In this document: positions 8,344 to 15,768 of the stretch, in pieces | Layout: every line of letters begins with the position of its first letter | Position numbering within the stretch: the stretch's first letter is position 1 | Assembly: GCA_029260715.1 (NCBI GenBank) | Contig: JAJDCS010000014.1 | Span: forward strand, 148,802-212,801 | Direction of reading: 5' to 3' | Origin: Phycisphaeraceae bacterium | GTDB lineage: Bacteria > Planctomycetota > Phycisphaerae > Phycisphaerales > Phycisphaeraceae | DNA length: 64,000 nt | Notes under the pieces: model-generated | Told to the model about the DNA's origin: nothing | Databases searched by the model: none | What the model saw: only the letters and a program-made list of their open reading frames with translations | Translations under genes and position numbers: made by a program

Positions 8344-9600
8344 ATGCGGTTGGCACTGGTCATCCCTGCGTTGAATGAAGAAGAAGCGATCGGCGGCACG
8401 CTGCGCCGGGCGCTGGCGGCCAGGGAAAAGGTCGTGTCACAAACACCCGTGACGGAGCTGATCATCGTCTTCGTCAACGACGGGTCCACCGACGGCACGC
8501 AAGCGATCGTGGATCAGCCGGAGTTCGACGAGGTGGTGAAGGTCCGGTTCGAGAAGAACCGTGGGTACGGCGCGGCGATCAAAGCAGGGTGGCAAGCGGT
8601 GGACGCGGAGCTCGTCGGGTTCATGGACGCCGACGGCACGTGCGACCCGGACTTCTGCGTGAAGCTGCTGGACCGGCTGTTCGAGACCGAGGCGGACGTG
8701 GTGTTGGCTGGGCGACTCAACCCCGAAAGCGAGATGCCGCTGATCCGCAAGGTGGGCAACATTTTATTCGCACGGCTGCTGGGGTTGGTCTCTGGCAAAG
8801 ACCTGACCGACTCGGCGTCGGGCTTCCGCATTGTGCGTCGGTCGAGCATGAAGCTGGTCAGCCCACTTCCCGATGGTCTTCACTTTACGCCAGCGATGAG
8901 CGCGATCTGTTTGCTGGACCCGCGGCTGCGGATCGAAGAAGTGCCCATGCCCTACAAGGAGCGTATCGGGCGCAGCAAGCTGAGCGTGATCAAAGACGGG
9001 CTGCGGTTCTTGTTTGTGATCTTGTTTTCCGCCTGCTGCTATTCGCCGATCAAGACGATGCTCGGCGCGTCGGTGTTGGCCGGTGCGGCGTGGGTGTGGC
9101 TGGCGATGGTGTTTGGCGGCTCGGCCAGGGCCATGACGGTGTTCGGGTTCACCGGGGTGATGATGGTCCTGCTGCTGGTAGGCAGCGGTGTGATCGTACA
9201 CCAGTTGAATTTTCTGTTGATCGGCCCGCGTCGGCACGTGGGCGCGGTGGAGCGGAAGCTGCAGTGGCTTTTGGAATTCAAGCGGCTGATCGGGTACGGC
9301 GGGGCGGTGGCGCTTTTGGGGACGCTGGGGCTGCTGGGGTACGGCGCGTTGGCCCAGGGGCAGACCGTGGGCGGGCTGATTGTGATGATGGCGTTCATGC
9401 TCGTGGCGCTGGCTGGCGGTGCGATGATGATCGGCGGGGTGATCATGCGCGTGGTCTGGGCGGTGGGGGAGAAGCAGAAAGCCTTGATCCAAGACGAATA
9501 CCCGGCCCACACCCAGCAAGCGGGGTCGGAAGCTGCGTCACAGCAAACAAATGAAGAAGCAGGGGGCGGGCCGGTGTCCGTCTTCGGGGCCCCGCACTGA
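8344..9600 (+). CDS. Family 2 glycosyltransferase with C-terminal membrane helices (polyprenyl-phosphate sugar synthase-like)
   Basis: The N-terminal GT-A domain has IPALNEEEAIG, FVNDGSTDGT and the metal-binding FMDADGTCDPDF. The middle has DSASGFRIVRR and YKERIGRSKLSVIKDG, typical of dolichyl-phosphate mannose/glucose synthase relatives. From about residue 220, five hydrophobic helices follow. Such enzymes load sugar onto polyprenyl phosphate for GT39-type partners, which fits the upstream neighbour. Length is ~418 residues. The polar tail is Gln/Glu-rich. The ATG follows AAAGGCGGGTTTT. Confidence 0.88.
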   Translation: MRLALVIPALNEEEAIGGTLRRALAAREKVVSQTPVTELIIVFVNDGSTDGTQAIVDQPEFDEVVKVRFEKNRGYGAAIKAGWQAVDAELVGFMDADGTCDPDFCVKLLDRLFETEADVVLAGRLNPESEMPLIRKVGNILFARLLGLVSGKDLTDSASGFRIVRRSSMKLVSPLPDGLHFTPAMSAICLLDPRLRIEEVPMPYKERIGRSKLSVIKDGLRFLFVILFSACCYSPIKTMLGASVLAGAAWVWLAMVFGGSARAMTVFGFTGVMMVLLLVGSGVIVHQLNFLLIGPRRHVGAVERKLQWLLEFKRLIGYGGAVALLGTLGLLGYGALAQGQTVGGLIVMMAFMLVALAGGAMMIGGVIMRVVWAVGEKQKALIQDEYPAHTQQAGSEAASQQTNEEAGGGPVSVFGAPH

Positions 9601-9700
9601 CACGGTTTATTTAATGGGTGCCGGGCTGGGATGGCGGCAGGGTGGCGGACGGAAAGGCAATCTAAAGATCAGAGCCACCCAACAAGGGGAGCAGTGAACG

Positions 9701-11491
9701 ATGCATATTCTCGGATTTGACTGTTACGGCCACGACTCCGCCGCGGCCATTGTGCGCGACGGCGAGATGCTGGGGCTTGTCGAGGAAGAAAGGTTCCTGC
9801 GTAAGAAACACGTGGCCGACTTCCCCAAGCACTCGATCCAGTGGTGCTGCGACATCGCGGGCATCAAGCCCAGCGAACTGGACCACATTGTTTATTACTG
9901 GGACCCCAAGCTGGCGCGTATGGAGCGGGTCAAGCACTTGCTGAAGTATTTCCCCAAGAGTCTGGGGCTGATCAAGAGTCGCGGCGATAAAGAAGTAAAC
10001 ATGCGCCGCCTGCCGAAGCTGCTGGCCAGCGAGTTCGGCATCACCAGCCGTACGAAGATCCACTACGCCCAGCACCACCTGTGCCACGCGGCGAGCTCGT
10101 TTTTGACGAGCCCTTTTGAGGAGTCGGCCATCCTCACGATCGACGCGGCCGGCGAGTGGGATTGCACATGGATGGGCGTGGGCAAGGGGCTGGACATGAC
10201 CTGCCTCAAGCGCCAGCACTTCCCCAACTCGCTTGGGCTGGTTTACGGCGCGGTGACGGAGTTCCTGGGGTTCAAGTTCGCTTCGGGCGAGGGCAAGGTC
10301 ATGGGCCTGGCCCCCTACGGCGACCCCGACCGGTACATCGATATCTTCCGCGACGTCATCAAGACCAAGCCCGACGGCGGGTACGAGGTGGACCTGTCGT
10401 ATTTTACTTTTCACTACTTGGGCAGGCCCAACTGGTTTACGCAGAAGTTCTACGACGCTTTGGGGCCGCCTCGCCACCCCGACGAGAAAGAATTCACCCA
10501 GCACTACATGGACATAAGCGCGGCGCTGCAGCGTCGGACCGAAGAGGTCGGCCTGCACATGGCCAAGTGGCTGCGCGAGAAGACCGGCATTAATAAGGTT
10601 TGCTTGGCCGGGGGTGTGTGTCTAAATTCTGTTATGAACGGGCGCATCTTGCTCGAAGGTGTGTTTGATGAAGTAATCGTCCAGCCCGCTGCCAACGATG
10701 CGGGCACCGCGATCGGCGGTTGCTACTGGCTGTGGAACACAGTGATGCGGCAGCCTCGGACGTATGTCTTTGATCACGCGTACTTTGGGCCTTGGATGGA
10801 AGACAGCGACTACGAGGCGGCCATCAAAAAGCTGATCACGCCGGACGTCCAAGTCGATCACAAGAAGGTGGACGACGCCCCGGCTCAGGCGGCGCGTATG
10901 CTGGCGGACGGGAAGATCATCGCGTGGTTCCAAGGGCGCATGGAGATGGGCCCCCGCGCTTTGGGCAACCGCTCGATCCTGGCTGACCCCCGCTCCAACG
11001 AGGTGAAAGACCTGCTCAACGCCCGGGTCAAGTTCCGCGAGGGGTTCCGCCCATTCGCGCCAAGCGTGCTAGAAGACAAGACCGGGGAATGGTTTAATTC
11101 AAATTACCCTTCGCCTTATATGATTTTGGTGTATGATGTACTCGAAGAGAAGAGACAACTGGTGCCCGCTATTACCCACGTGGACGGGACAGGGAGGGTG
11201 CAGAGCGTCAGCAAAAAGCATAATCCTAGATATTACAAGCTGATACAGGAATTTGAAAAAATTACCGGTGTGTCGATGGTGCTCAACACCAGCTTTAATA
11301 TCAGAGGCGAGCCGATTGTGCATCGCCCCGAGCAGGCGATCGAGTGCTTCCTTAAAACCGGTATGGATGCCCTATTTTTAGGGGACTACGTGCTGACCAA
11401 GCGGACCGAGTCGGCGGCGAAGGCATTGACCCAGGAGCAGCTCGTGGCTGCCCACGCCAATGCGGCGGCGATGGACAACGACCTGCCGTGA
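9701..11491 (+). CDS. Carbamoyltransferase (NodU/CmcH family)
   Basis: Transfers a carbamoyl group from carbamoyl phosphate via carbamoyl-adenylate onto a hydroxyl of a sugar or natural product. The N-terminal Kae1-like domain starts GFDCYGHDSAAAIVRDG and has the metal-binding AQHHLCHAASSF (about residue 125). ATP-site elements are LTIDAAGEWD and CLAGGVCLNSVMNG. The C-terminal YrdC-like domain has GRMEMGPRALGNRSILADP and FREGFRPFAPSVL. The 596-residue length is normal. The start follows AAGGGGAGCAGTGAACG. It sits between a GT2 gene and a radical SAM gene, suggesting it decorates their product. Confidence 0.93.
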   Translation: MHILGFDCYGHDSAAAIVRDGEMLGLVEEERFLRKKHVADFPKHSIQWCCDIAGIKPSELDHIVYYWDPKLARMERVKHLLKYFPKSLGLIKSRGDKEVNMRRLPKLLASEFGITSRTKIHYAQHHLCHAASSFLTSPFEESAILTIDAAGEWDCTWMGVGKGLDMTCLKRQHFPNSLGLVYGAVTEFLGFKFASGEGKVMGLAPYGDPDRYIDIFRDVIKTKPDGGYEVDLSYFTFHYLGRPNWFTQKFYDALGPPRHPDEKEFTQHYMDISAALQRRTEEVGLHMAKWLREKTGINKVCLAGGVCLNSVMNGRILLEGVFDEVIVQPAANDAGTAIGGCYWLWNTVMRQPRTYVFDHAYFGPWMEDSDYEAAIKKLITPDVQVDHKKVDDAPAQAARMLADGKIIAWFQGRMEMGPRALGNRSILADPRSNEVKDLLNARVKFREGFRPFAPSVLEDKTGEWFNSNYPSPYMILVYDVLEEKRQLVPAITHVDGTGRVQSVSKKHNPRYYKLIQEFEKITGVSMVLNTSFNIRGEPIVHRPEQAIECFLKTGMDALFLGDYVLTKRTESAAKALTQEQLVAAHANAAAMDNDLP

Positions 11492-11516
11492 TAAAATAAG
11501 ATTGATATGGGCCTAA

Positions 11517-11547
11517 TGGACTTTGAGTTATCATCGAGGCTTATAAT
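11517..11547 (+). promoter_or_regulatory. Candidate promoter for the radical SAM gene
   Basis: A perfect -10 hexamer TATAAT lies at 11542-11547. A weak -35 candidate (TGGACT, 11517-11522) sits 19 bp upstream. Transcription would start near 11554, leaving a ~75-nt leader. Confidence 0.4.
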
Positions 11548-11590
11548 TGTAAAACCTGATCGGGTTCAACCATTTCGAGCACGGGGAATC

Positions 11591-11606
11591 GCCGGAATGA
11601 TCCGGC
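11591..11606 (+). promoter_or_regulatory. Leader hairpin just before the radical SAM ribosome site
   Basis: GCCGGA (11591-11596) pairs with TCCGGC (11601-11606) around ATGA, followed by TTTA and then GTGAGGGAG before the ATG at 11630. It could be an attenuator or a ribosome-site-shielding element. No cobalamin riboswitch motif was seen. Confidence 0.4.
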
Positions 11607-11629
11607 TTTAGTGTGAGGGAGTTTTAGAT

Positions 11630-13249
11630 ATGTCTGATGTACTGATTGTCAATCCGCCGTCGCCGGATGGTCACATTTATATCCGCGACATGTGCCGCTG
11701 GGGCCGCAAGAGCCGCGAGAAGATGATCTGGCCCCAGAGTTCGCTGGCGTATATCGCCGCGATGGTGCCCGACGACATGACCGTTCGCATCATCGACGCG
11801 ATTGCCGAGGAGATGAGCCCCGACGCGTTCTTTGAGGAGATCCGCAAGGAGAACCCCAAGTTCTACGTGTCGTACATCACCGGCACGACGTTCGCCATGG
11901 ACGCCAAAGGCGTGCAGAAGGCCAAAGAGATCGGCGCCGCGACCATCGCCGTGGGCACGCACGTGTCAGCGGTGCCCCAGAACACGATCGAGCTGGTGCC
12001 GGAGCTGGACTTCGTCATCCGCCACGAGCCCGAGATGACCTTCCGCGACATCGTCGACCATGTGCGCGCCGGCAAGGACATGCAAGACGTCACCGGCATC
12101 GCCATGCGTGGCCCCGACGGCAAGTCCATGCTCACCGCCGACCGCCCGCTCATGGAGAGCCTCGACGAACTGCCCATCCCCAAGCAGCACCTGCTGCCGT
12201 TAGATAAATACAAGATGCCCTTCCTGGGTAAGCGTTACGTCTGGGTCTTGACCAACCGCGGCTGCCCGTATTCGTGCACGTACTGCTTCGAGGGCGTCGT
12301 GTGGGGCAAGAGCGTGCGCTACCGCTCAGCCGAGTCGATCTACAAAGAACTGGAATACCTGGCCGAGCATGACGTGCACAACGTGTTGTTCCTCGCCGAC
12401 CTGTTCACCTATGACAAGAAGGGTGTCGAGGCGCTGTGCGACCTAATCATTGAGCGTGGCCTAAAAATCCGCTGGACCTGCAACAGCCGCGTGGACACGC
12501 TCGACGAGAAGCAATTGATCAAGATGAAGAAAGCCGGGTGCTGGCTGATCGCGTTCGGCATCGAGTCCGGCTCGCAGAAGATCCTCGACAACGTCAAGAA
12601 AGACGCCAAGGTCGAAGACGCCACCCGCACGATCAACCTGTGCAACAAGCACGGGATCAAGACGTGGGGCTACTTCATCATCGGCCTACCCGGCGAGAAC
12701 AAGCAGACCGTGCGCGAGACCATCAACTTCTCAAAGAGCATCCCGCTGGACATTGCGCTGTTCCACGTGGCCATGCCCTACGCCGGCACCGAGTTCTACT
12801 TCCAGTCCGTGGCCAACGGCTGGCTCAACACCACCGACTGGAAGCACTTCGACATGAACGATTCGTCCGTGGTGGGCTACGACGACTTCACCAGCGAGGA
12901 GATCCTCAAGGCCACCAAGCAGGCATTCCGCGAGTTCTACATGCGGCCTAGCCAGGCGTGGCGCTTGTTCAAGATGATGGCTGGCACCGGCGACTTCGGC
13001 ATGATCTGGGGCGTGGCGAAGAACTTCCTGAGCTGGATCTACTCCAAGAAGGAAGACCGCGTGATCCCCAAGTCGCTCGAAGGCGCGCCGCAGTTGACCG
13101 AGAACATCAACCCCGAGGACGCTCGCAAGGCCCTGCACTCGCTGCCCGTGATCGAGGCCCCGCGCACCGACGCCTCGACCGCCAAGCCGCGTCACAAGGG
13201 CGTCAAAGAGGCCGCCAAACGTGCCAACGAAACCACCGCGACACACTGA
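11630..13249 (+). CDS. B12-binding radical SAM protein
   Basis: The N-terminal ~150 residues look like a cobalamin-binding domain (starts VLIVNPPSPDG; TIAVGTHVSAVP). The radical SAM core has the 4Fe-4S motif CPYSCTYC in NRGCPYSCTYCFEG at about residue 218, then LFLADLFTYD, AFGIESGSQKILD and GLPGENKQTVRETI. Such enzymes perform methylations, ring closures or rearrangements in lipid and natural-product pathways. The C-terminal ~140 residues are a family-variable domain ending in a charged tail. It follows the carbamoyltransferase by 138 bp and closes with a strong terminator. The substrate cannot be read from sequence. Confidence 0.9.
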   Translation: MSDVLIVNPPSPDGHIYIRDMCRWGRKSREKMIWPQSSLAYIAAMVPDDMTVRIIDAIAEEMSPDAFFEEIRKENPKFYVSYITGTTFAMDAKGVQKAKEIGAATIAVGTHVSAVPQNTIELVPELDFVIRHEPEMTFRDIVDHVRAGKDMQDVTGIAMRGPDGKSMLTADRPLMESLDELPIPKQHLLPLDKYKMPFLGKRYVWVLTNRGCPYSCTYCFEGVVWGKSVRYRSAESIYKELEYLAEHDVHNVLFLADLFTYDKKGVEALCDLIIERGLKIRWTCNSRVDTLDEKQLIKMKKAGCWLIAFGIESGSQKILDNVKKDAKVEDATRTINLCNKHGIKTWGYFIIGLPGENKQTVRETINFSKSIPLDIALFHVAMPYAGTEFYFQSVANGWLNTTDWKHFDMNDSSVVGYDDFTSEEILKATKQAFREFYMRPSQAWRLFKMMAGTGDFGMIWGVAKNFLSWIYSKKEDRVIPKSLEGAPQLTENINPEDARKALHSLPVIEAPRTDASTAKPRHKGVKEAAKRANETTATH

Positions 13250-13303
13250 CCGCGACGCACGCCAAACAACCCCAGCCCGGCACACACGGGCTGTTAAAAT
13301 ACA

Positions 13304-13335
13304 AGCCTGCGGCCAACCAGCCGCGGGCTTTTTTT
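13304..13335 (+). terminator. Rho-independent terminator after the radical SAM gene
   Basis: AGCCTGCGGC (13304-13313) pairs with GCCGCGGGCT (13320-13329), one G-T wobble, with a 6-nt loop and a seven-T run to 13335. A second hairpin (AGCCCG/CGGGCT, about 13274-13292) lies just upstream. Confidence 0.9.
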
Positions 13336-13389
13336 GTGGTTTGACGCGTGGAGGTGGGTTGGGGGAGGGGGCGTGACGGGGTTAGGGAT

Positions 13390-13419
13390 TTGAGTCGCTG
13401 GGCTGCGGTCGAGTATAAT
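13390..13419 (+). promoter_or_regulatory. Promoter of tRNA-Gly
   Basis: TTGAGT (13390-13395) and a perfect TATAAT (13414-13419) are separated by 18 bp, a sigma70-type arrangement about 70 bp before the tRNA. The CDS upstream ends in a terminator, so this is the likely origin of the tRNA transcript. Confidence 0.6.
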
Positions 13420-13489
13420 GACGGGAGTATGTGATACACAGGTCGTGGCGACGATCGTGCTGTATAGGCGTATAGCATCGCCGTGTTTT

Positions 13490-13562
<73 letters not shown>

Positions 13563-13731
13563 TTTTCATTTCCCGGCTCTCGATCACTGCACATTACACA
13601 TGACAATTTTGCCGCTCACTGGGATGGGCGGTATCGCTTGTTCACACAGAAGCTTTGTCGGCAAAGGGCGTCTGGATTTTCTCGATTTCAACGGAAACAA
13701 GCTTTGGGGGCGCGATGGGACGGGAGATATT

Positions 13732-14289
13732 TTATTCGTGCTCGTCTTCGGTGTGCGCTGGCGGCAGGTGATTGGCATTGATAGGGCTGTCGGCGTTGAG
13801 GTTGTTCGGGCTGGTGGGCACGCCCACGCCGTGGCGGTAGACCATGGCCCCACCGTGGTGGGATGTGACGCCGGTGTATGCCGCCGTGCCGAAACCAGCC
13901 AGCAAAGCCAGAGCCAGCGATGCTGTTCGCACGCGGTTTCGTCTGCTGGCGGATACCGCGGCGATCGCGCCGGTGAGCATGAGGAACAGCCACACACGCT
14001 CGCCCATCTCTTCGTGTTTTTCAAGGTGTTCCAGGGCCTCTTGGGTCATGACGGCTGGGTCCAGGCGGTCCATCGCTTCTTCGCCCGCCTCCGCGGCGGT
14101 CCAGGCGGCCAACCCCCCAAGAACGTAAAGACCCACGCAGCACCAGCGTAGCGCCCTGGACCGGCCCCGGGTGATCATCATGGCCGCTAGCCCAAACACC
14201 CCCAGCAGGCTTACCGCGATCGGCAGGTGGATCATCATCGCGTGCTTCTGCTGCGGGTCGGCGAGGGATTGGAAGATGTCTTCTAACAT
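13732..14289 (-). CDS. DUF2231-like small membrane protein
   Basis: The 185-residue protein has four hydrophobic segments and the N-terminal HAMMIHLPIAVSLLG motif reminiscent of the DUF2231 family, whose members carry a His-Pro-containing motif in the first helix. The middle loop is acidic (AEAGEEAMDRLDPAVMTQEA) and the C-terminus has HHGGAMVY and a His/Glu-rich tail, suggesting metal or haem contact. That last point is inference. It stands alone between tRNA-Gly and a divergent small gene. Function unknown. Confidence 0.65.
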   Translation of the reverse strand: MLEDIFQSLADPQQKHAMMIHLPIAVSLLGVFGLAAMMITRGRSRALRWCCVGLYVLGGLAAWTAAEAGEEAMDRLDPAVMTQEALEHLEKHEEMGERVWLFLMLTGAIAAVSASRRNRVRTASLALALLAGFGTAAYTGVTSHHGGAMVYRHGVGVPTSPNNLNADSPINANHLPPAHTEDEHE

Positions 14290-14506
14290 GCCTTTTAGCG
14301 TAGCGGAGGGTTAAATAAAAAACAAAATAGGGCTTGGGGCAAAGACGCTAACCACCGACAAAACACCTGTTCCGGCGACGCGTGCCGTTACAAACGTTAC
14401 ACATTAACGCCAACGGTCAGTAAATTTGTGTCTGAAACTAGATTGCCCATCCGCTCCGTCTATCCTTCCTTTAGTACAAAACCTTTGGAGTCTAAGGGAG
14501 AACTTC

Positions 14507-14734
14507 ATGACTTGGCCTAACGACCTTCCCCAACCGTCGGCCTACAAGATCCAGCCTGTTGACGACCTCACGGACAACGGCGAACCGCTCGACGCCCTGT
14601 TCAGCCACGACGAGATGTTGGTGTACGTCCACACACCGATCGTCAAGCGGTATCTAGACAAAATGCTTGAAGACCTTGCACGGGCTTCCGAGTCCGTCGC
14701 GGTCCAAGAGCCGGCTGGGCGAGACGACCGCTGA
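14507..14734 (+). CDS. Small hypothetical protein, 75 residues
   Basis: Starts MTWPNDLPQPSAYKIQPVDD and ends with a helical acidic region followed by QEPAGRDDR. A strong ribosome site, AAGGGAG at 14494-14500, lies 6 nt before the ATG, which sets this start rather than an earlier in-frame one at 14426. No membrane segment or known motif. It converges on the tRNA-Arg gene 10 bp downstream. The 217-bp stretch before it (14290-14506) is AT-richer than its surroundings and holds no other gene. Function unknown. Confidence 0.6.
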   Translation: MTWPNDLPQPSAYKIQPVDDLTDNGEPLDALFSHDEMLVYVHTPIVKRYLDKMLEDLARASESVAVQEPAGRDDR

Positions 14735-14744
14735 AAAATCCTAA

Positions 14745-14818
14745 TATCCGCGGGAGGGCTCGAACCTCCAACCTTCGGCTTCGGAGGCCGACGCTCTATC
14801 CAATTGAGCTACGCGGAC
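14745..14818 (-). tRNA. tRNA-Arg (anticodon CCG)
   Basis: On the minus strand the acceptor stem is GTCCGCG/CGCGGAT (one G-U) with discriminator A. The anticodon stem is TCGGC/GCCGA with loop CTCCGAA, and the T arm is GGAGG-TTCGAGC-CCTCC. CCA is not encoded. Confidence 0.97.
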
Positions 14819-14834
14819 AAACCACAACGGCGTC

Positions 14835-14863
14835 ATTTTACACCACTTGCCCTTGGGTTTCAG
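14835..14863 (-). promoter_or_regulatory. Promoter of tRNA-Arg
   Basis: On the minus strand, CTGAAA (14863-14858) and TAAAAT (14840-14835) are 17 bp apart. The predicted start is ~10 nt before the mature tRNA. Confidence 0.5.
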
Positions 14864-14924
14864 GGCATCGGGCAGGTGAGTAACCGGCGGTTGGCTGATC
14901 GGGGGGTGGCGGGCGGGCCGCGGG

Positions 14925-15179
14925 TCAATCCGGGCGTACGTTTCTGGACTGGAGGTCGAACCAGAACTTGCTGGGGTCGTAGACAAATTTGAGTTGGCGT
15001 TTATCGAAGGCCTCGAACCACTGGCCCCAGTCCATCAGGTCCAACGCCTCGGGCTCCGCGTATGGCGAGCCGCCGACGCGGATGCGGTCGGGCTGACCGG
15101 GCACACACCCCGGCCAGTAACTGTTGGCTTCGCACCAGAGGCGGATCTGTTCGTGGTTCACGGTTTCGTAAACGGTCAT
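14925..15179 (-). CDS. Small hypothetical protein, 84 residues
   Basis: Starts MTVYETVNHEQIRLWCEANS. The rest is rich in aromatic residues (WGQWFEAFDKRQLKFVYDP, then FWFDL). No membrane segment. The composition looks like a compact cytosolic domain, and the C-terminal strand pattern resembles small proteins conserved in Planctomycetes, though I cannot name a family. It lies 55 bp downstream of the 108-residue gene on the same strand, so they may be co-transcribed. Confidence 0.6.
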   Translation of the reverse strand: MTVYETVNHEQIRLWCEANSYWPGCVPGQPDRIRVGGSPYAEPEALDLMDWGQWFEAFDKRQLKFVYDPSKFWFDLQSRNVRPD

Positions 15180-15234
15180 GTTCGGTAGCGACTCGCTTTT
15201 TGCTCTGCCCGCGCGGTCCGGCGTGCGTGGGTGG

Positions 15235-15561
15235 TCAGGCGTTGGCCTGCTTGGTCCGTTCCATGTCTAAGACCCGCACCACCGGATCGAGGTTAACCAT
15301 GAGGCTCGCGTTCTGGTCGGCCTCATTGGCTTGGCTGATCTTCTCGATCACCGGGCTGACTACTTTCTCGGCTTCCTGCCTGCCGATTTTGTCTTTAAAC
15401 ACAAGAAATGCATCGTGTGTGCCCCAGTGCTTGATCTGTATATGGAACCTGGTCCTGGCGTCGTTAGTAACTTCCCAGTTGGTCAGGCTCCGTTTGTGCC
15501 AATACTTGCTCAGTTGCCGGACTTTGTCCCTGATAAATTGTTCTGTATTGTGATCGGTCAT
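15235..15561 (-). CDS. Small hypothetical cytosolic protein, 108 residues
   Basis: The ATG at 15561 follows AAGGAGAGAAAGTCCG; an earlier in-frame start at 15615 would give an unlikely basic extension. The protein is charged: an alpha-beta N-terminal half (DKVRQLSKYWHKRSLTNWEV, then RFHIQIKHWGTHDAFLVFKD) and a helical C-terminus. No recognisable motif or membrane segment. Likely a single small domain of unknown role. Confidence 0.62.
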   Translation of the reverse strand: MTDHNTEQFIRDKVRQLSKYWHKRSLTNWEVTNDARTRFHIQIKHWGTHDAFLVFKDKIGRQEAEKVVSPVIEKISQANEADQNASLMVNLDPVVRVLDMERTKQANA

Positions 15562-15768
15562 CGGACTTTCTCTCCTTGACAAAGACAGTCTTAGAGACGC
15601 CGCCACCCGGTTCACCCCGTGCGCGGTTCCGTTGCATTTATCGTACCAAATCGGGTCATCAAAGCTAGGGGCTGGTTGAGAACCGCGCAGGCAAACCGCG
15701 ACAGGTTTTTCAGGTCAGGCCGTGGGTAGCGGTGGGGGGGGCTGGGGGCTCGGAAGTCGGGCGAGGCG

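Noticed and set aside
11492..11629. Cobalamin riboswitch before the B12-binding radical SAM gene
   Set aside because: No B12-box-like conserved core was seen; only short hairpins.
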